Of a stretch of DNA of 64,000 bases, positions 34,771 through 42,809 are shown piece after piece. Within the stretch, counting starts at the first letter, position 1. Every line of letters starts with the position of its first letter. The translations under genes and the position numbers were made by a program. A model generated the notes under the pieces. It was not told the origin of the DNA. It saw nothing but the letters and a program-made list of their open reading frames with translations, and did not search any database. The DNA lies in contig NC_016604.1 in NCBI RefSeq assembly GCF_000230895.2, positions 6,076,001 through 6,140,000 on the forward strand, in the 5' to 3' direction. Source of the stretch: Mycolicibacterium rhodesiae NBB3 (GTDB lineage Bacteria; Actinomycetota; Actinomycetes; Mycobacteriales; Mycobacteriaceae).

Positions 34771-35840
34771 TCGAATACCTCCAGTGCTTGGATCTCGTCG
34801 ATGGCGGCGAGCGCTCGATCGGTGAGCGTGAGGCACAGTCGGCGTGACCGTTCGGGCACGACTTCCCACGTGAGCAGGGCGACGACGGGCATCAGTACCA
34901 GGTACACCGCGGCGAGCCTGTAGTCGCGCCACGCGGCGTCGAATCCGTAATCGACTCCGCGGCCGGCCAGATGGCCCAGATACTCACGGAGCAGGGTCTC
35001 GTCCTGGCCGGTGCGGGTCTCGATGGGTAAACCCTGCGTGACCAGATAGGCCAGATCCGCAACGCCGGACCCGCGGGCGGCGAACTGGAAGTCCACCACT
35101 TTGAGTGCGTCGCCGTCGAAGAACAGATTGTCGGCGCGGATGTCACCGTGTATCAGCATGTCGTGTTGGGTCAACGCGGACAGCGCGGCGGGTGCGCGAT
35201 CCGAGAAGTGCTCGAAGAACTCGACAAGCCCCGGCGGTACCGCACCATCGTTCTTCTCCAGGTACAACTGCCATCCGTAGCCGAAAGCCGGCACCATGGC
35301 TTCGCGGATCATCGGGTTGTCAATGCTCGGAAACTGTTCCAGCACATCTCGGTTGGCCGGTTGGCATGACCACGCGTGCAGTCCCGCCAGCGACTCGAGA
35401 CATATTCGTGCCCGTTCCATCGACAGCCCCGCCAAGTGATCGGCGTTGTCCCAGCCGGCGAGGTCCTCGAGCAGCAGTACGAAGTCGACACCGTTGTCGG
35501 CGATCCGGGCGACATGTGCATCCGGGGTAGCCATCGGCGCGCGGCCGGCGATGTGCTGGTAGAAGGCGACCTCTCTGCGATAGCCGCCCATCAGATCCAT
35601 CGCGCCACGCGCGTCGGATATCGCGGGCAGTTTCGCGATCACGGTCGCCGGGACGCCCTCGCCGGTCAGGTGCAGCCGGTACAGCAGCGACGAGAAGCCA
35701 CTGTCCATGGCGATCTGCTCGGCGCGGACATCAGTGACCTCAGAGCCCAGCGCGTCGGTCAGCCATTGCGCGTTCACCGCTTCGATGCCGTCGGGAACCA
35801 GAGTCGTGCCCGCACTCACCACTGAGTCCCTCCGCACCAT
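34767..35840 (-). CDS. APH/ecdysteroid-kinase-like phosphotransferase
   Basis: This 357-residue kinase-fold protein has the catalytic loop LIHGDIRADNLFF near residue 235 and VVDFQFAARG for metal binding. It resembles ecdysteroid-kinase-like (EcKL) and aminoglycoside-phosphotransferase families. A hydroxylated lipid or acyl-CoA substrate is more plausible here than a drug. It is the first gene of a three-gene operon and divergent from the TetR gene. The dyad at 35854-35868 lies 14 bp upstream and contains a TATGTT -10-like hexamer on the minus strand. Confidence 0.82.
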   Translation of the reverse strand: MVRRDSVVSAGTTLVPDGIEAVNAQWLTDALGSEVTDVRAEQIAMDSGFSSLLYRLHLTGEGVPATVIAKLPAISDARGAMDLMGGYRREVAFYQHIAGRAPMATPDAHVARIADNGVDFVLLLEDLAGWDNADHLAGLSMERARICLESLAGLHAWSCQPANRDVLEQFPSIDNPMIREAMVPAFGYGWQLYLEKNDGAVPPGLVEFFEHFSDRAPAALSALTQHDMLIHGDIRADNLFFDGDALKVVDFQFAARGSGVADLAYLVTQGLPIETRTGQDETLLREYLGHLAGRGVDYGFDAAWRDYRLAAVYLVLMPVVALLTWEVVPERSRRLCLTLTDRALAAIDEIQALEVFE

Positions 35841-35853
35841 ATTTGACGGAACG

Positions 35854-35868
35854 CAACTAACATAGTTG
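35854..35868. promoter_or_regulatory. Dyad between APH-fold operon and TetR gene
   Basis: CAACTA and TAGTTG are separated by ACA, a perfect 6-3-6 dyad between divergent starts (14 bp to one, 14 bp to the other). It differs from the TACTGTAA motif, so it probably binds the adjacent TetR at 35882. Confidence 0.55.
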
Positions 35869-35881
35869 TCGCTCGTCTAAT

Positions 35882-36511
35882 ATGCAATGCGTGCCCTCTC
35901 CCAGTCGTGGCCTGACACAGCCGGAACGGGTCGAGATCTCGAGTCGGAGGCTGGTCGAGGCGGCAGCTGAGCTGATCGTCGAAAAGGGCTGGGAGGCAAC
36001 GACAGCAGCGGAAATAGGTCGGCGGGCGGGCTACAGCAGAGCGATGGTCCATGCCCGGTACGGCAGTAAAGACGCAATTCTCGACGCGTTCTTCCTGCAT
36101 GACTACGTCAAGCAACTCAGTCCCGACCCCGATCCCGACGCCACAGGGCTGCAGGAGGCTCTCGGTCACTTCGATCGAGTTCAGCGATTGTTCTCCGAGG
36201 ACCAGGACTTCTTACGCGCGATGTTCGTCGCCACCTTCGAGGGAGTCAAGACGACTTCGCCGCTGCGACAGCGCGTTCAGCGTTGGCTCCAACGCGGCGT
36301 GGACAAGGTCGAGGCAGGGCTGCGACGGGGCGTCGACGACGGATCGGTTCGCAATGACGTCGACATCGACCGTGCCACCAGCGATCTCAGCGCGGCCATC
36401 TTCGGCGCTGCGTACCTGTGGACCGTGTTGGCCGATGGCTACGACCTCGATCGCGAGCTCGGATACATCCGCGATCGGTTCACTCGCGTGTACGGCTCGC
36501 CTGCTCGCTGA
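35882..36511 (+). CDS. TetR-family regulator
   Basis: The protein has 209 residues. The N-terminal helix-turn-helix is at about residues 20-65 (VEKGWEATTAAEIGRRAGYSRAMVHARYGSKDAIL), with a C-terminal ligand domain. It is divergent from the APH-NTF2-LLM operon with a dyad in the 41-bp gap, so it probably regulates that operon and itself. The ATG at 35882 is close to the promoter; a GTG at 35891 is an alternative. Its 3' end overlaps the convergent hydrolase gene by 32 bp. Confidence 0.85.
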   Translation: MQCVPSPSRGLTQPERVEISSRRLVEAAAELIVEKGWEATTAAEIGRRAGYSRAMVHARYGSKDAILDAFFLHDYVKQLSPDPDPDATGLQEALGHFDRVQRLFSEDQDFLRAMFVATFEGVKTTSPLRQRVQRWLQRGVDKVEAGLRRGVDDGSVRNDVDIDRATSDLSAAIFGAAYLWTVLADGYDLDRELGYIRDRFTRVYGSPAR

Positions 36512-37604
36512 CTCCACGCAGGAAGCGCTCGGAGGCCCGCTGGACACCTCCTGCGAAGAGGTGTCCGACATGGCTGCCCGGATGCCAGTACAACTCGCCG
36601 CCCCACCGTTCGTGCAACTGTTGCGCGGGATCGCGCATCGCCATGCGGTCGTGCCATGCGCCGACGATGAGACGTCTCGGCGGGGACGGAGTCGGCTCGA
36701 CGTCGAGGTGATCGACGACGGATGCCACCGAAGCCACATCGTCGGACTGCAGCAGCTCGATGGTCTCACTAACCGACGGCCCCCACCGGCCGAGGTGCTG
36801 AGCGATCATCGAGTTCAGTCCGAAGATCGGTGTGTAAACCGCTACGCCGTCGACCTTTTCGAGATGTGCCACCAGCGCAGCGACCGGACTGCCCATGGAC
36901 ACTCCCGACACCGCGATCGCACTGGCCTGCGGCCGCAGCCATCGGACCACCGCGCGGACCTCCGAGACCACCCGCATCATTCCCGCGACATTGTTCAGCG
37001 GATCCATGTTGGGATACGCCGGCCACGAGTTTCGACGGGCACCGTGACCGGGTTGGACCGGGAGCGCGATGTTGAAGCCCAGTTCGTCCTGAATCCGGCG
37101 GGCGCGCGAGAACAACAGATCGATCGGTTGCCCTTGACCGGCGCCGTGCACCCACACCAGCCAGGGTCGCTGGTCCTCACCCGTACGGCACAGATGTACG
37201 ACGGCGGTGGCGGGACCGCCGAGACCTTCGGCCGCCAGCGACTGCGGTAGCCGCGGATCATGGTCGAACCTCACCTGTTCATAGGCCAGGCGGCCGATCC
37301 GGCGCCGACGAACAGACTTGATTCGCAATGGTTCTGGCTCCGCGTTGGCCTCCGCAACGCTGAGGCCGGACAACTCGTCGACCGCCGCGGAACAGGCATC
37401 GATGGTCCGTTCGAGTTTGGGCGGCGGAGCGGTCAACGTCATGCCGGACAGGGCAAGTTCGTCGAGCACCACCTCACCGAGCTGACGGGCTCCTCGCTGC
37501 GACGCCGGTTTCCAGTCATTGGAGCCCGCGACCGCCGCGTGCGCCCGCGGCACGACTCCGGCGAAGTCGCGGCCGATGAGGCGGGCGCGTTCGGATGCCC
37601 TCAT
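36480..37604 (-). CDS. Alpha/beta hydrolase
   Basis: The protein has 374 residues from the ATG at 37602-37604, which overlaps the BVMO stop as ATGA. The nucleophile elbow is GVSMGS (Ser near residue 236), the oxyanion strand WLVWVHGAGQG, and the catalytic His in GSHVGH near the end. The hydrolase directly follows the Baeyer-Villiger monooxygenase on the transcript. It could hydrolyse the ester or lactone that the monooxygenase forms, a common two-step ring- or chain-cleavage pair. Confidence 0.82.
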   Translation of the reverse strand: MRASERARLIGRDFAGVVPRAHAAVAGSNDWKPASQRGARQLGEVVLDELALSGMTLTAPPPKLERTIDACSAAVDELSGLSVAEANAEPEPLRIKSVRRRRIGRLAYEQVRFDHDPRLPQSLAAEGLGGPATAVVHLCRTGEDQRPWLVWVHGAGQGQPIDLLFSRARRIQDELGFNIALPVQPGHGARRNSWPAYPNMDPLNNVAGMMRVVSEVRAVVRWLRPQASAIAVSGVSMGSPVAALVAHLEKVDGVAVYTPIFGLNSMIAQHLGRWGPSVSETIELLQSDDVASVASVVDHLDVEPTPSPPRRLIVGAWHDRMAMRDPAQQLHERWGGELYWHPGSHVGHLFAGGVQRASERFLRGVSEQASRTRE

Positions 37605-39226
37605 CCGAGCTTGAATCCGGTGTAGCCCGCATCGGCTATCTCGTCGCATCTCCTTCGATACTCCGGGATCCCGGCCGTGTAGCCCATGTACATTCGTTTC
37701 TTGCCGGGGACGTTGCCGCCGTTGTACCAGGAGCTGCACGACGGATCGACCAGAACGGTGGGCGCCACCAGCGCGGTGGTGTGCTCGATCCATTCGTGCT
37801 GCGCATCGGGCAGCGCCTCGATGGTGCGGTAGCCGTTGTCCCGCAGGTAGGCGATGCAGTCGCCGATCCACTCGATGTGCTGTTCCAGTGCCGCGACGAA
37901 ATTCGTTGCCGCCGAGGGGCTTCCCGGAGCCTGCACGATGAACAAGTTCGGGAAACCCGCGACCGCTATCCCGAGATAGGTATACGGACCCTCGGAGCTC
38001 CAGAAATCCGCCAACGACAATCTGTCGCGGCCGTGGACGTTGATCCGGGTGAGCGCTCCCGTCATGGCATCGAAGCCGGTCGCGTAGATGATCACGTCGA
38101 GATCGTGATGCCCCTGTTCGGTACGGATGCCCGTCGGCGTGATCTCGACGATGGGTCCCTTGCGGAGGTCGACCAGCGTCACGTTGTCGCGGTTGAAGGT
38201 GTCGTAGTAACCCTGGTCGATGATCGGGCGCTTACAACCGAAAGGATGGCTCGGCGTCAGAGACGCCGCCGTTTCGGGATCCTTGACAATGCGGGCGACG
38301 GCCTCGCCGTAGAGTTTGGCAGCCATCCGGTTGGCTTCGATGTCGAAAAAGACGTCGCCCCAGCTGAGTGCGCCCATGACGCCCCCCTCTTCGATGGCAC
38401 GCAGTTGCTCCTGCCGCGATGCCGCCTTCAACGGTGGCTTCGCCATCATGTCGAACAACACCGAGAAGGCGCTCAGCCGTGCCGCCCCGACCGCGTGTTG
38501 CCGCTGCGCGGCGCGGATTTCGGCGTAATTGGCCTTCAGCTCATCGAGCTCGCCGTCGTCGAACGGTCGCACCTCCCACGGCAAGGTGTAGGCCGGCGAG
38601 CGCTGGAAGACCGTGAGGTGCTCGGCCTCCTTCGCGACGACCGGAATCAGTTGGACTCCCGTCGAACCGGTGCCGATGACCCCGACCCGTTTACCCGACA
38701 GGTCGAAGCCCTCCTTCGGCCAGTGGCCGGTGAACAACGACGCTCCGGTGAACGTTTCCATCCCCGGAAAGTCGGGGTCGAGCGGCACGGACAAGATCCC
38801 CGACGCGGCGACGACGAACGAGGCCACCAGCGACTCGCCGGACTGAGTCTGGACCATCCACTCGCCCGCCGCCTCGTCGTACGTCATCGCGACGACGCGG
38901 GTGTTGAAGCGGATGTCGCGGCGCAGATCGAGTTTGTCGGCGACAAAGTGGAGGTACGCCTCGATCTCCGGCTGGGCGGGCATGGTCTCCGTCCACACCC
39001 ACTCCTGCTGGATTTCGTCGGAGAAGCTGTAGGAGTACTCGATGCTTTCGATATCGCAGCGTGCGCCCGGATAACGGTTGAACAACCAGGTGCCGCCGAC
39101 GTCTTCGGCTGCCTCGAGCACGAGGGTCCGTACTCCGAGTTCGCGTAACCGGTGCAACGCGTACAGGCCGGAGAATCCGGCGCCGATGACGATCGCATCG
39201 AATCGGGAAGGGCTGGGCTTGGTCAC
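37601..39226 (-). CDS. Baeyer-Villiger-type flavin monooxygenase with altered signature
   Basis: This 541-residue protein has two dinucleotide-binding sites: GAGFSG at residues 15-20 for FAD and GTGSTG near 185-190 for NADPH. The upstream motif VGGTWLFNRYPGARCD is present. The Baeyer-Villiger fingerprint FxGxxxHxxxWP reads F159-T-G-A-S-L-F165-T-G-H-W-P, so the usual histidine is phenylalanine. The enzyme probably inserts oxygen next to a ketone or oxidises a heteroatom. It starts with GTG at 39224-39226; a perfect 10-3-10 dyad of the island regulon is 32 bp upstream. The hydrolase follows. Confidence 0.87.
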   Translation of the reverse strand: MTKPSPSRFDAIVIGAGFSGLYALHRLRELGVRTLVLEAAEDVGGTWLFNRYPGARCDIESIEYSYSFSDEIQQEWVWTETMPAQPEIEAYLHFVADKLDLRRDIRFNTRVVAMTYDEAAGEWMVQTQSGESLVASFVVAASGILSVPLDPDFPGMETFTGASLFTGHWPKEGFDLSGKRVGVIGTGSTGVQLIPVVAKEAEHLTVFQRSPAYTLPWEVRPFDDGELDELKANYAEIRAAQRQHAVGAARLSAFSVLFDMMAKPPLKAASRQEQLRAIEEGGVMGALSWGDVFFDIEANRMAAKLYGEAVARIVKDPETAASLTPSHPFGCKRPIIDQGYYDTFNRDNVTLVDLRKGPIVEITPTGIRTEQGHHDLDVIIYATGFDAMTGALTRINVHGRDRLSLADFWSSEGPYTYLGIAVAGFPNLFIVQAPGSPSAATNFVAALEQHIEWIGDCIAYLRDNGYRTIEALPDAQHEWIEHTTALVAPTVLVDPSCSSWYNGGNVPGKKRMYMGYTAGIPEYRRRCDEIADAGYTGFKLG

Positions 39227-39257
39227 GTGTCGGCACCTCGTGTTCGCTCCGACGGGA

Positions 39258-39280
39258 GATACTGTAACGATTACAGTATC
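39258..39280. promoter_or_regulatory. TACTGTAA-type operator at the BVMO promoter
   Basis: GATACTGTAA and its exact inverse flank CGA, a perfect 10-3-10 dyad, the best copy in the window. TACAGT within it is a good mycobacterial -10 hexamer on both strands. It lies 32 bp upstream of the BVMO start, in the 90-bp gap to the end of the desaturase-like gene. Confidence 0.7.
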
Positions 39281-39316
39281 AGGGCGGACCTCCCCGGGTG
39301 ACGGAACAGACGCCGA

Positions 39317-40255
39317 TCAGCGGTCGGCGCCGGCCAACGTGCCCGCGCCTGCCATACGTTCCTGACGGCGCCGGTCGTAGTGCGCGGCCTTTTCCTCGAC
39401 GAGGTCGAGGAAGGACGCCAATTCGTCTCGCGCACGCGACCCTTCGCCGTCGAGGTCGTCACGTTCGAACACCCGCCAGAAGCGCAACACGGGACGCACC
39501 ACGTCGTCCAGATGCGAACGGAGATCGTAGATCCCCGCCTTGGCGATCGTCAGCGCGTTGTCGGCGAATCCGGGCATGGTGCTGCCCGGCATCTGGAAGT
39601 TGATGACCTCGCGGGCGACGGCGACCATTGTCGCGTTCGGCGCGATGTCGAATGCAGCTTCGACCAGATTCCGGTAGAAGACCATGTGCAGGTTCTCGTC
39701 GGTGGCCACCCGGGTGAGGAGTTGTTCTGCCACAGGACAACCGGACGCCTTACCAGTGTTGCGATGGCTGATCCGGGTCGCCAATTCCTGAAACGACACG
39801 TAGGCCAACGCCTCGAGCATCGTCTTGTCACCGGAGTCGTAGCCGGCCTTCATGTGCACCATGCGGCCCTGCTCGAGCGCCACCGGATCTACGCCTCGCG
39901 TGACGATGAGGTAGTCGCGTATTGCGATGCTGTGCCGCGCCTCTTCGGCCGTCCACTGACCGACCCATTGCCCCCACGGGCCGTCGGGACCGAATCGCAG
40001 CGCGATCTCACGGTGATAGGACGGCAGATTGTCCTCGGTCAAAAGATTGACGACCATCGCCGCCTTGGCCACGTCGTCGAGCGGCGAATCCTCGGGCACC
40101 CAGTCCTCACCGCCGAGCAGCGCGAAGTCGCGACCGCGGCTCCACGGCACGTAGTCGTGCGGATTCCAGGCTTTCGCGGCGGCGAGGTGGCGGTTGAGGT
40201 TGGCCTCGACCACCGGTTCCAGCTCTGTGAGTAGTGCACTTTGGGTTGTCGCCAT
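39317..40255 (-). CDS. Acyl-ACP desaturase-like di-iron protein (DesA2-like)
   Basis: The protein has 312 residues from the ATG at 40253-40255. It is a ferritin-like helical bundle with di-iron ligands in TEDNLPSYHREI, EEARHSIAIRDYL and DENLHMVFYRNL, as in the mycobacterial DesA1/DesA2 family. It would introduce a double bond or hydroxyl into an acyl chain carried on ACP or CoA. It is upstream of the BVMO on the same strand, but the intervening dyad suggests separate control. Its own promoter has a different dyad at 40282-40303. Confidence 0.85.
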   Translation of the reverse strand: MATTQSALLTELEPVVEANLNRHLAAAKAWNPHDYVPWSRGRDFALLGGEDWVPEDSPLDDVAKAAMVVNLLTEDNLPSYHREIALRFGPDGPWGQWVGQWTAEEARHSIAIRDYLIVTRGVDPVALEQGRMVHMKAGYDSGDKTMLEALAYVSFQELATRISHRNTGKASGCPVAEQLLTRVATDENLHMVFYRNLVEAAFDIAPNATMVAVAREVINFQMPGSTMPGFADNALTIAKAGIYDLRSHLDDVVRPVLRFWRVFERDDLDGEGSRARDELASFLDLVEEKAAHYDRRRQERMAGAGTLAGADR

Positions 40256-40281
40256 CAAGACTCTCCCTACCTACGGCTACG

Positions 40282-40303
40282 TAACCTACGCTACCGTAGG
40301 TTA
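40282..40303. promoter_or_regulatory. TAACCTACG dyad upstream of desaturase-like gene
   Basis: TAACCTACG and CGTAGGTTA flank CTAC, a perfect 9-4-9 dyad, 27 bp upstream of the desaturase-like start. A half-site, ACCGTAGGTGAAC, recurs before the CoA-transferase gene (48903-48915). The gap 40256-40549 holds no gene I can support. Confidence 0.55.
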
Positions 40304-40501
40304 ACGGAAAATCAAGACCGGAAAATGGGGACCGCATGCGGAGCCCCCGGGCTCGTCGCCGCAAGTCCAAATCGCCTAGCCGACAATTTGTTTCGCGCCG
40401 TTTGTAACGCCATGGCGTCAAACCCGCCGAAATCGCGCCATCTGGTTACACACGGTGAACCGTGCTCCCGCATTCCTGCAGACGGTTATTGTCGAAACCT
40501 C

Positions 40502-40520
40502 TACTGTAATATCTTCCGTT
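40502..40520. promoter_or_regulatory. TACTGTAA half-site before the Rieske operon
   Basis: The left arm TACTGTAA is exact. The right arm CTTCCGTT is degenerate (4 of 8). It ends 29 bp before the Rieske start codon. Confidence 0.4.
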
Positions 40521-40549
40521 AGCTCGACTGTGCCGTCTGAGGAGGCGAC

Positions 40550-41572
40550 GTGAAGGTCCCGTTCACCTGGAAAGTCACCGGCTGGTTCATGGTGGGCTGG
40601 TCGGCCGAATTCCCTCAGAGCGAGGTCCGTCCCCTTCGGTATTTCGGTGAAGATCTCGTCGCCTACCGCGATGACTCGGGCGAACTGCATGTCATGCAGG
40701 CGCACTGCAGGCATCTCGGTGCGCACATCGGCCACGGCGGCAAGGTCGTCGGCGACTGCGTCGAATGCCCGTTCCACGGATGGCGCTGGGGCCCCGACGG
40801 AACCAACCGCTACATCCCGTATCAACCGGACCGACCCAATCGCGCGCTCAAGCTCCGGGTGTTCCCGGTCAACGAGCAGTACGGCTGCGTATTCCTCTGG
40901 CATCAGCCCCAGGGCAAAGAGCCGCAGTGGGAAATGCCGGACATCTTCACGTCATTCCCGCAGTTCGAGACCGATCCGTCCGCGTATTACCGTCCGTACC
41001 CGGAGTTTTCACGCCGCACCGAGAACGAGCCGGTGCACCCGCAGATCGTGGCCGAGAACGGACCGGACAGCTCACACTTCCATTACGTGCACGGTGCCAC
41101 CGTCACACCGGTCAACCTGGAGTGGAAGATCGTCGACGAACAGTGGCAGTTCCTCACCGGCTGGCCGGACGCGCGCAGCGACGATCCGAACAAGATGGCA
41201 CTGCACATCCACAGCCACATGTTCGGGCTCGGCGGCGCGATCAGCGTGTTCGAGGGGTCGTCGAATCACCGGCTGATCTTCGCGGTCACCCCGGTGGAAG
41301 ACGGACTCTCGACGATGTTCTACTCCATCTGGTGGCCCAAACTCGATGGTGAAACATCCGACGTCCCGCCAGACGAGGTGCGTGAACGAGTCGAGCGACA
41401 GTTCCTGGGCACGGTGTGGGAGGACTTGGACATCTGGCGCTACCAGGAGTACGTCGAGAATCCTCCGCTGGCGAAAATAGATGCGAAACCGTATATGGCG
41501 CTGCGGAAGTGGGCGCAGCAGTTCTATGAAATTCCCGCCACCCCGCCTGGCGAGGTCCCAGCTTCTGTATGA
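40550..41572 (+). CDS. Rieske non-haem iron oxygenase, KshA-like
   Basis: This 340-residue protein has the Rieske 2Fe-2S ligands Cys53, His55, Cys73 and His76 (CRH and CPFH), and the mononuclear iron site NGPDSSHFHYVH (residues 170-181) with the usual Asp and two His. The C-terminal helix WRYQEYVENPPLAK with LRKWAQQFYE resembles 3-ketosteroid 9-alpha-hydroxylase KshA. It probably hydroxylates a polycyclic or steroid-like substrate; a reductase (KshB type) is not nearby. It starts with GTG. The next three genes follow with 4-bp overlaps, so this is one operon with the FadD. Confidence 0.87.
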   Translation: MKVPFTWKVTGWFMVGWSAEFPQSEVRPLRYFGEDLVAYRDDSGELHVMQAHCRHLGAHIGHGGKVVGDCVECPFHGWRWGPDGTNRYIPYQPDRPNRALKLRVFPVNEQYGCVFLWHQPQGKEPQWEMPDIFTSFPQFETDPSAYYRPYPEFSRRTENEPVHPQIVAENGPDSSHFHYVHGATVTPVNLEWKIVDEQWQFLTGWPDARSDDPNKMALHIHSHMFGLGGAISVFEGSSNHRLIFAVTPVEDGLSTMFYSIWWPKLDGETSDVPPDEVRERVERQFLGTVWEDLDIWRYQEYVENPPLAKIDAKPYMALRKWAQQFYEIPATPPGEVPASV

Positions 41573-42198
41573 GAATCGACCTCGCTGAGCTCGCCGCGCC
41601 CGCGCATACCGCGATCGTCACCCAGGAGTGCCAGGGTGCCGTCGTCGGCCCGAACGCCGGTCTCGCCGCGCTGGCGCACGAAGCCCGCCGGGAGGCCTTG
41701 CCCAACATCGAGCGTCTGCTGCCTGCAGCGCGGCAGGCAGGCGTGAAGGTCGTGCACTGTCTCGTCCAGCGCAGGCCCGACGGACTCGGCGGCAACCACA
41801 ACGCGAAAATCTTCGCGATCGGCGACGGCTCGGGAAGCGAGATGGCCATCACGCCGGGGACACCGGGCGCGGAGCTGCTCCCCGAACTCGGCCCCACGCC
41901 AACCGATCTCGTCCTACGTCGATGGCATGGAATCGGCCCTATGGGCGGCACCGACCTCGACGCCGTTCTGCGGAACCTCGGCGTGACGACGATCGTCGCC
42001 GTCGGCGTCTCGGTGAACCTGGCCATCACCAATCTCTGCATGGACGCCGTGAACAAGGCCTACCGCGTCGTGCTGCCGCGCGACGCGGTGGCAGGCATCC
42101 CCACCGACTACGCCACCACGATCATCGACAACATGCTGTCGCTGCTCGCGACCATCACGACCACCGACAAACTCCTCGAGGTGTGGAAGCAGCCGTGA
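41569..42198 (+). CDS. Isochorismatase-fold protein without the catalytic cysteine
   Basis: This 209-residue protein has the cysteine-hydrolase fold (ending MDAVNKAYRVVLPRDAVAGIPTDYA). The usual triad Asp-Lys-Cys is not present at the expected places: the first strand reads IVTQECQG instead of a D-x-Q, the lysine segment reads LRRWHGIG, and the nucleophile position in GVSVNLAITN is Ala152 instead of Cys. It is likely to be a non-hydrolytic member. ATGA and GTGA overlaps couple it to the Rieske gene and the thioesterase gene. Its role in the pathway is unknown. Confidence 0.75.
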   Translation: MRIDLAELAAPAHTAIVTQECQGAVVGPNAGLAALAHEARREALPNIERLLPAARQAGVKVVHCLVQRRPDGLGGNHNAKIFAIGDGSGSEMAITPGTPGAELLPELGPTPTDLVLRRWHGIGPMGGTDLDAVLRNLGVTTIVAVGVSVNLAITNLCMDAVNKAYRVVLPRDAVAGIPTDYATTIIDNMLSLLATITTTDKLLEVWKQP

Positions 42199-42809
42199 CC
42201 GAGACCCAGCGCGAAAGCACGGCCTTTCCCGAGATCAAGCCCGTCGACACCGGACCTGAGCTGGGCCGGTTCATGACCGCGATGCGGCGCCTGCAGGACA
42301 TCGTCGTATCCACCAACCCGGACGACACCTTGTGGGCCGACGGGGCCGACCAGATCGAGGAACTGTGCGCACGCCTGGAAGACCATCGTGCTCCGCAGGG
42401 GGTCGCTCCCGCCGGTCGCGGCCCCCACCTGCCTGGCCTCGGGCACCCCTTGATGCCGCCGTGGACGATGACGGAGTTCGGGTCCGATGGCGTGGTGATG
42501 ACCGGACATTTCAGCCGCTTCCACGTCGGCGGCAACAACGCCGTGCACGGTGGCGTCATACCGCTGTTCTATGACTGGCATTTCGGGATGATCGTCTCCG
42601 CCGCGGGCCGGGCCAACAGCCGCACCGCCTACCTGCACGTCGACTACCGCAAGATCACGCCGATCGACCAACCACTTGTTTCTCACGGTCGGATAGATTC
42701 GATTGATGGGAGGAAGGCCTTCGTCACCGCGACGATGACAGACTCCGAAGGCAACGTCCTCAGCGAAGCCAACGGCCTGATGCTCCGCCTGCTCCCCCAC
42801 CAGCCATGA
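42195..42809 (+). CDS. Hotdog-fold (PaaI/thioesterase-like) protein
   Basis: The protein has 204 residues from the GTG at 42195, which overlaps the previous stop. The hotdog core SRFHVGGNNAVHGGVIPLFYDWHFGMIVSAAG followed by YLHVDYRKITPIDQPLVSHGRID is typical of PaaI-type acyl-CoA thioesterases. The N-terminal ~90 residues are extra. It probably hydrolyses a pathway CoA ester or rescues CoA. The stop overlaps the FadD ATG as ATGA. Confidence 0.8.
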   Translation: MTETQRESTAFPEIKPVDTGPELGRFMTAMRRLQDIVVSTNPDDTLWADGADQIEELCARLEDHRAPQGVAPAGRGPHLPGLGHPLMPPWTMTEFGSDGVVMTGHFSRFHVGGNNAVHGGVIPLFYDWHFGMIVSAAGRANSRTAYLHVDYRKITPIDQPLVSHGRIDSIDGRKAFVTATMTDSEGNVLSEANGLMLRLLPHQP

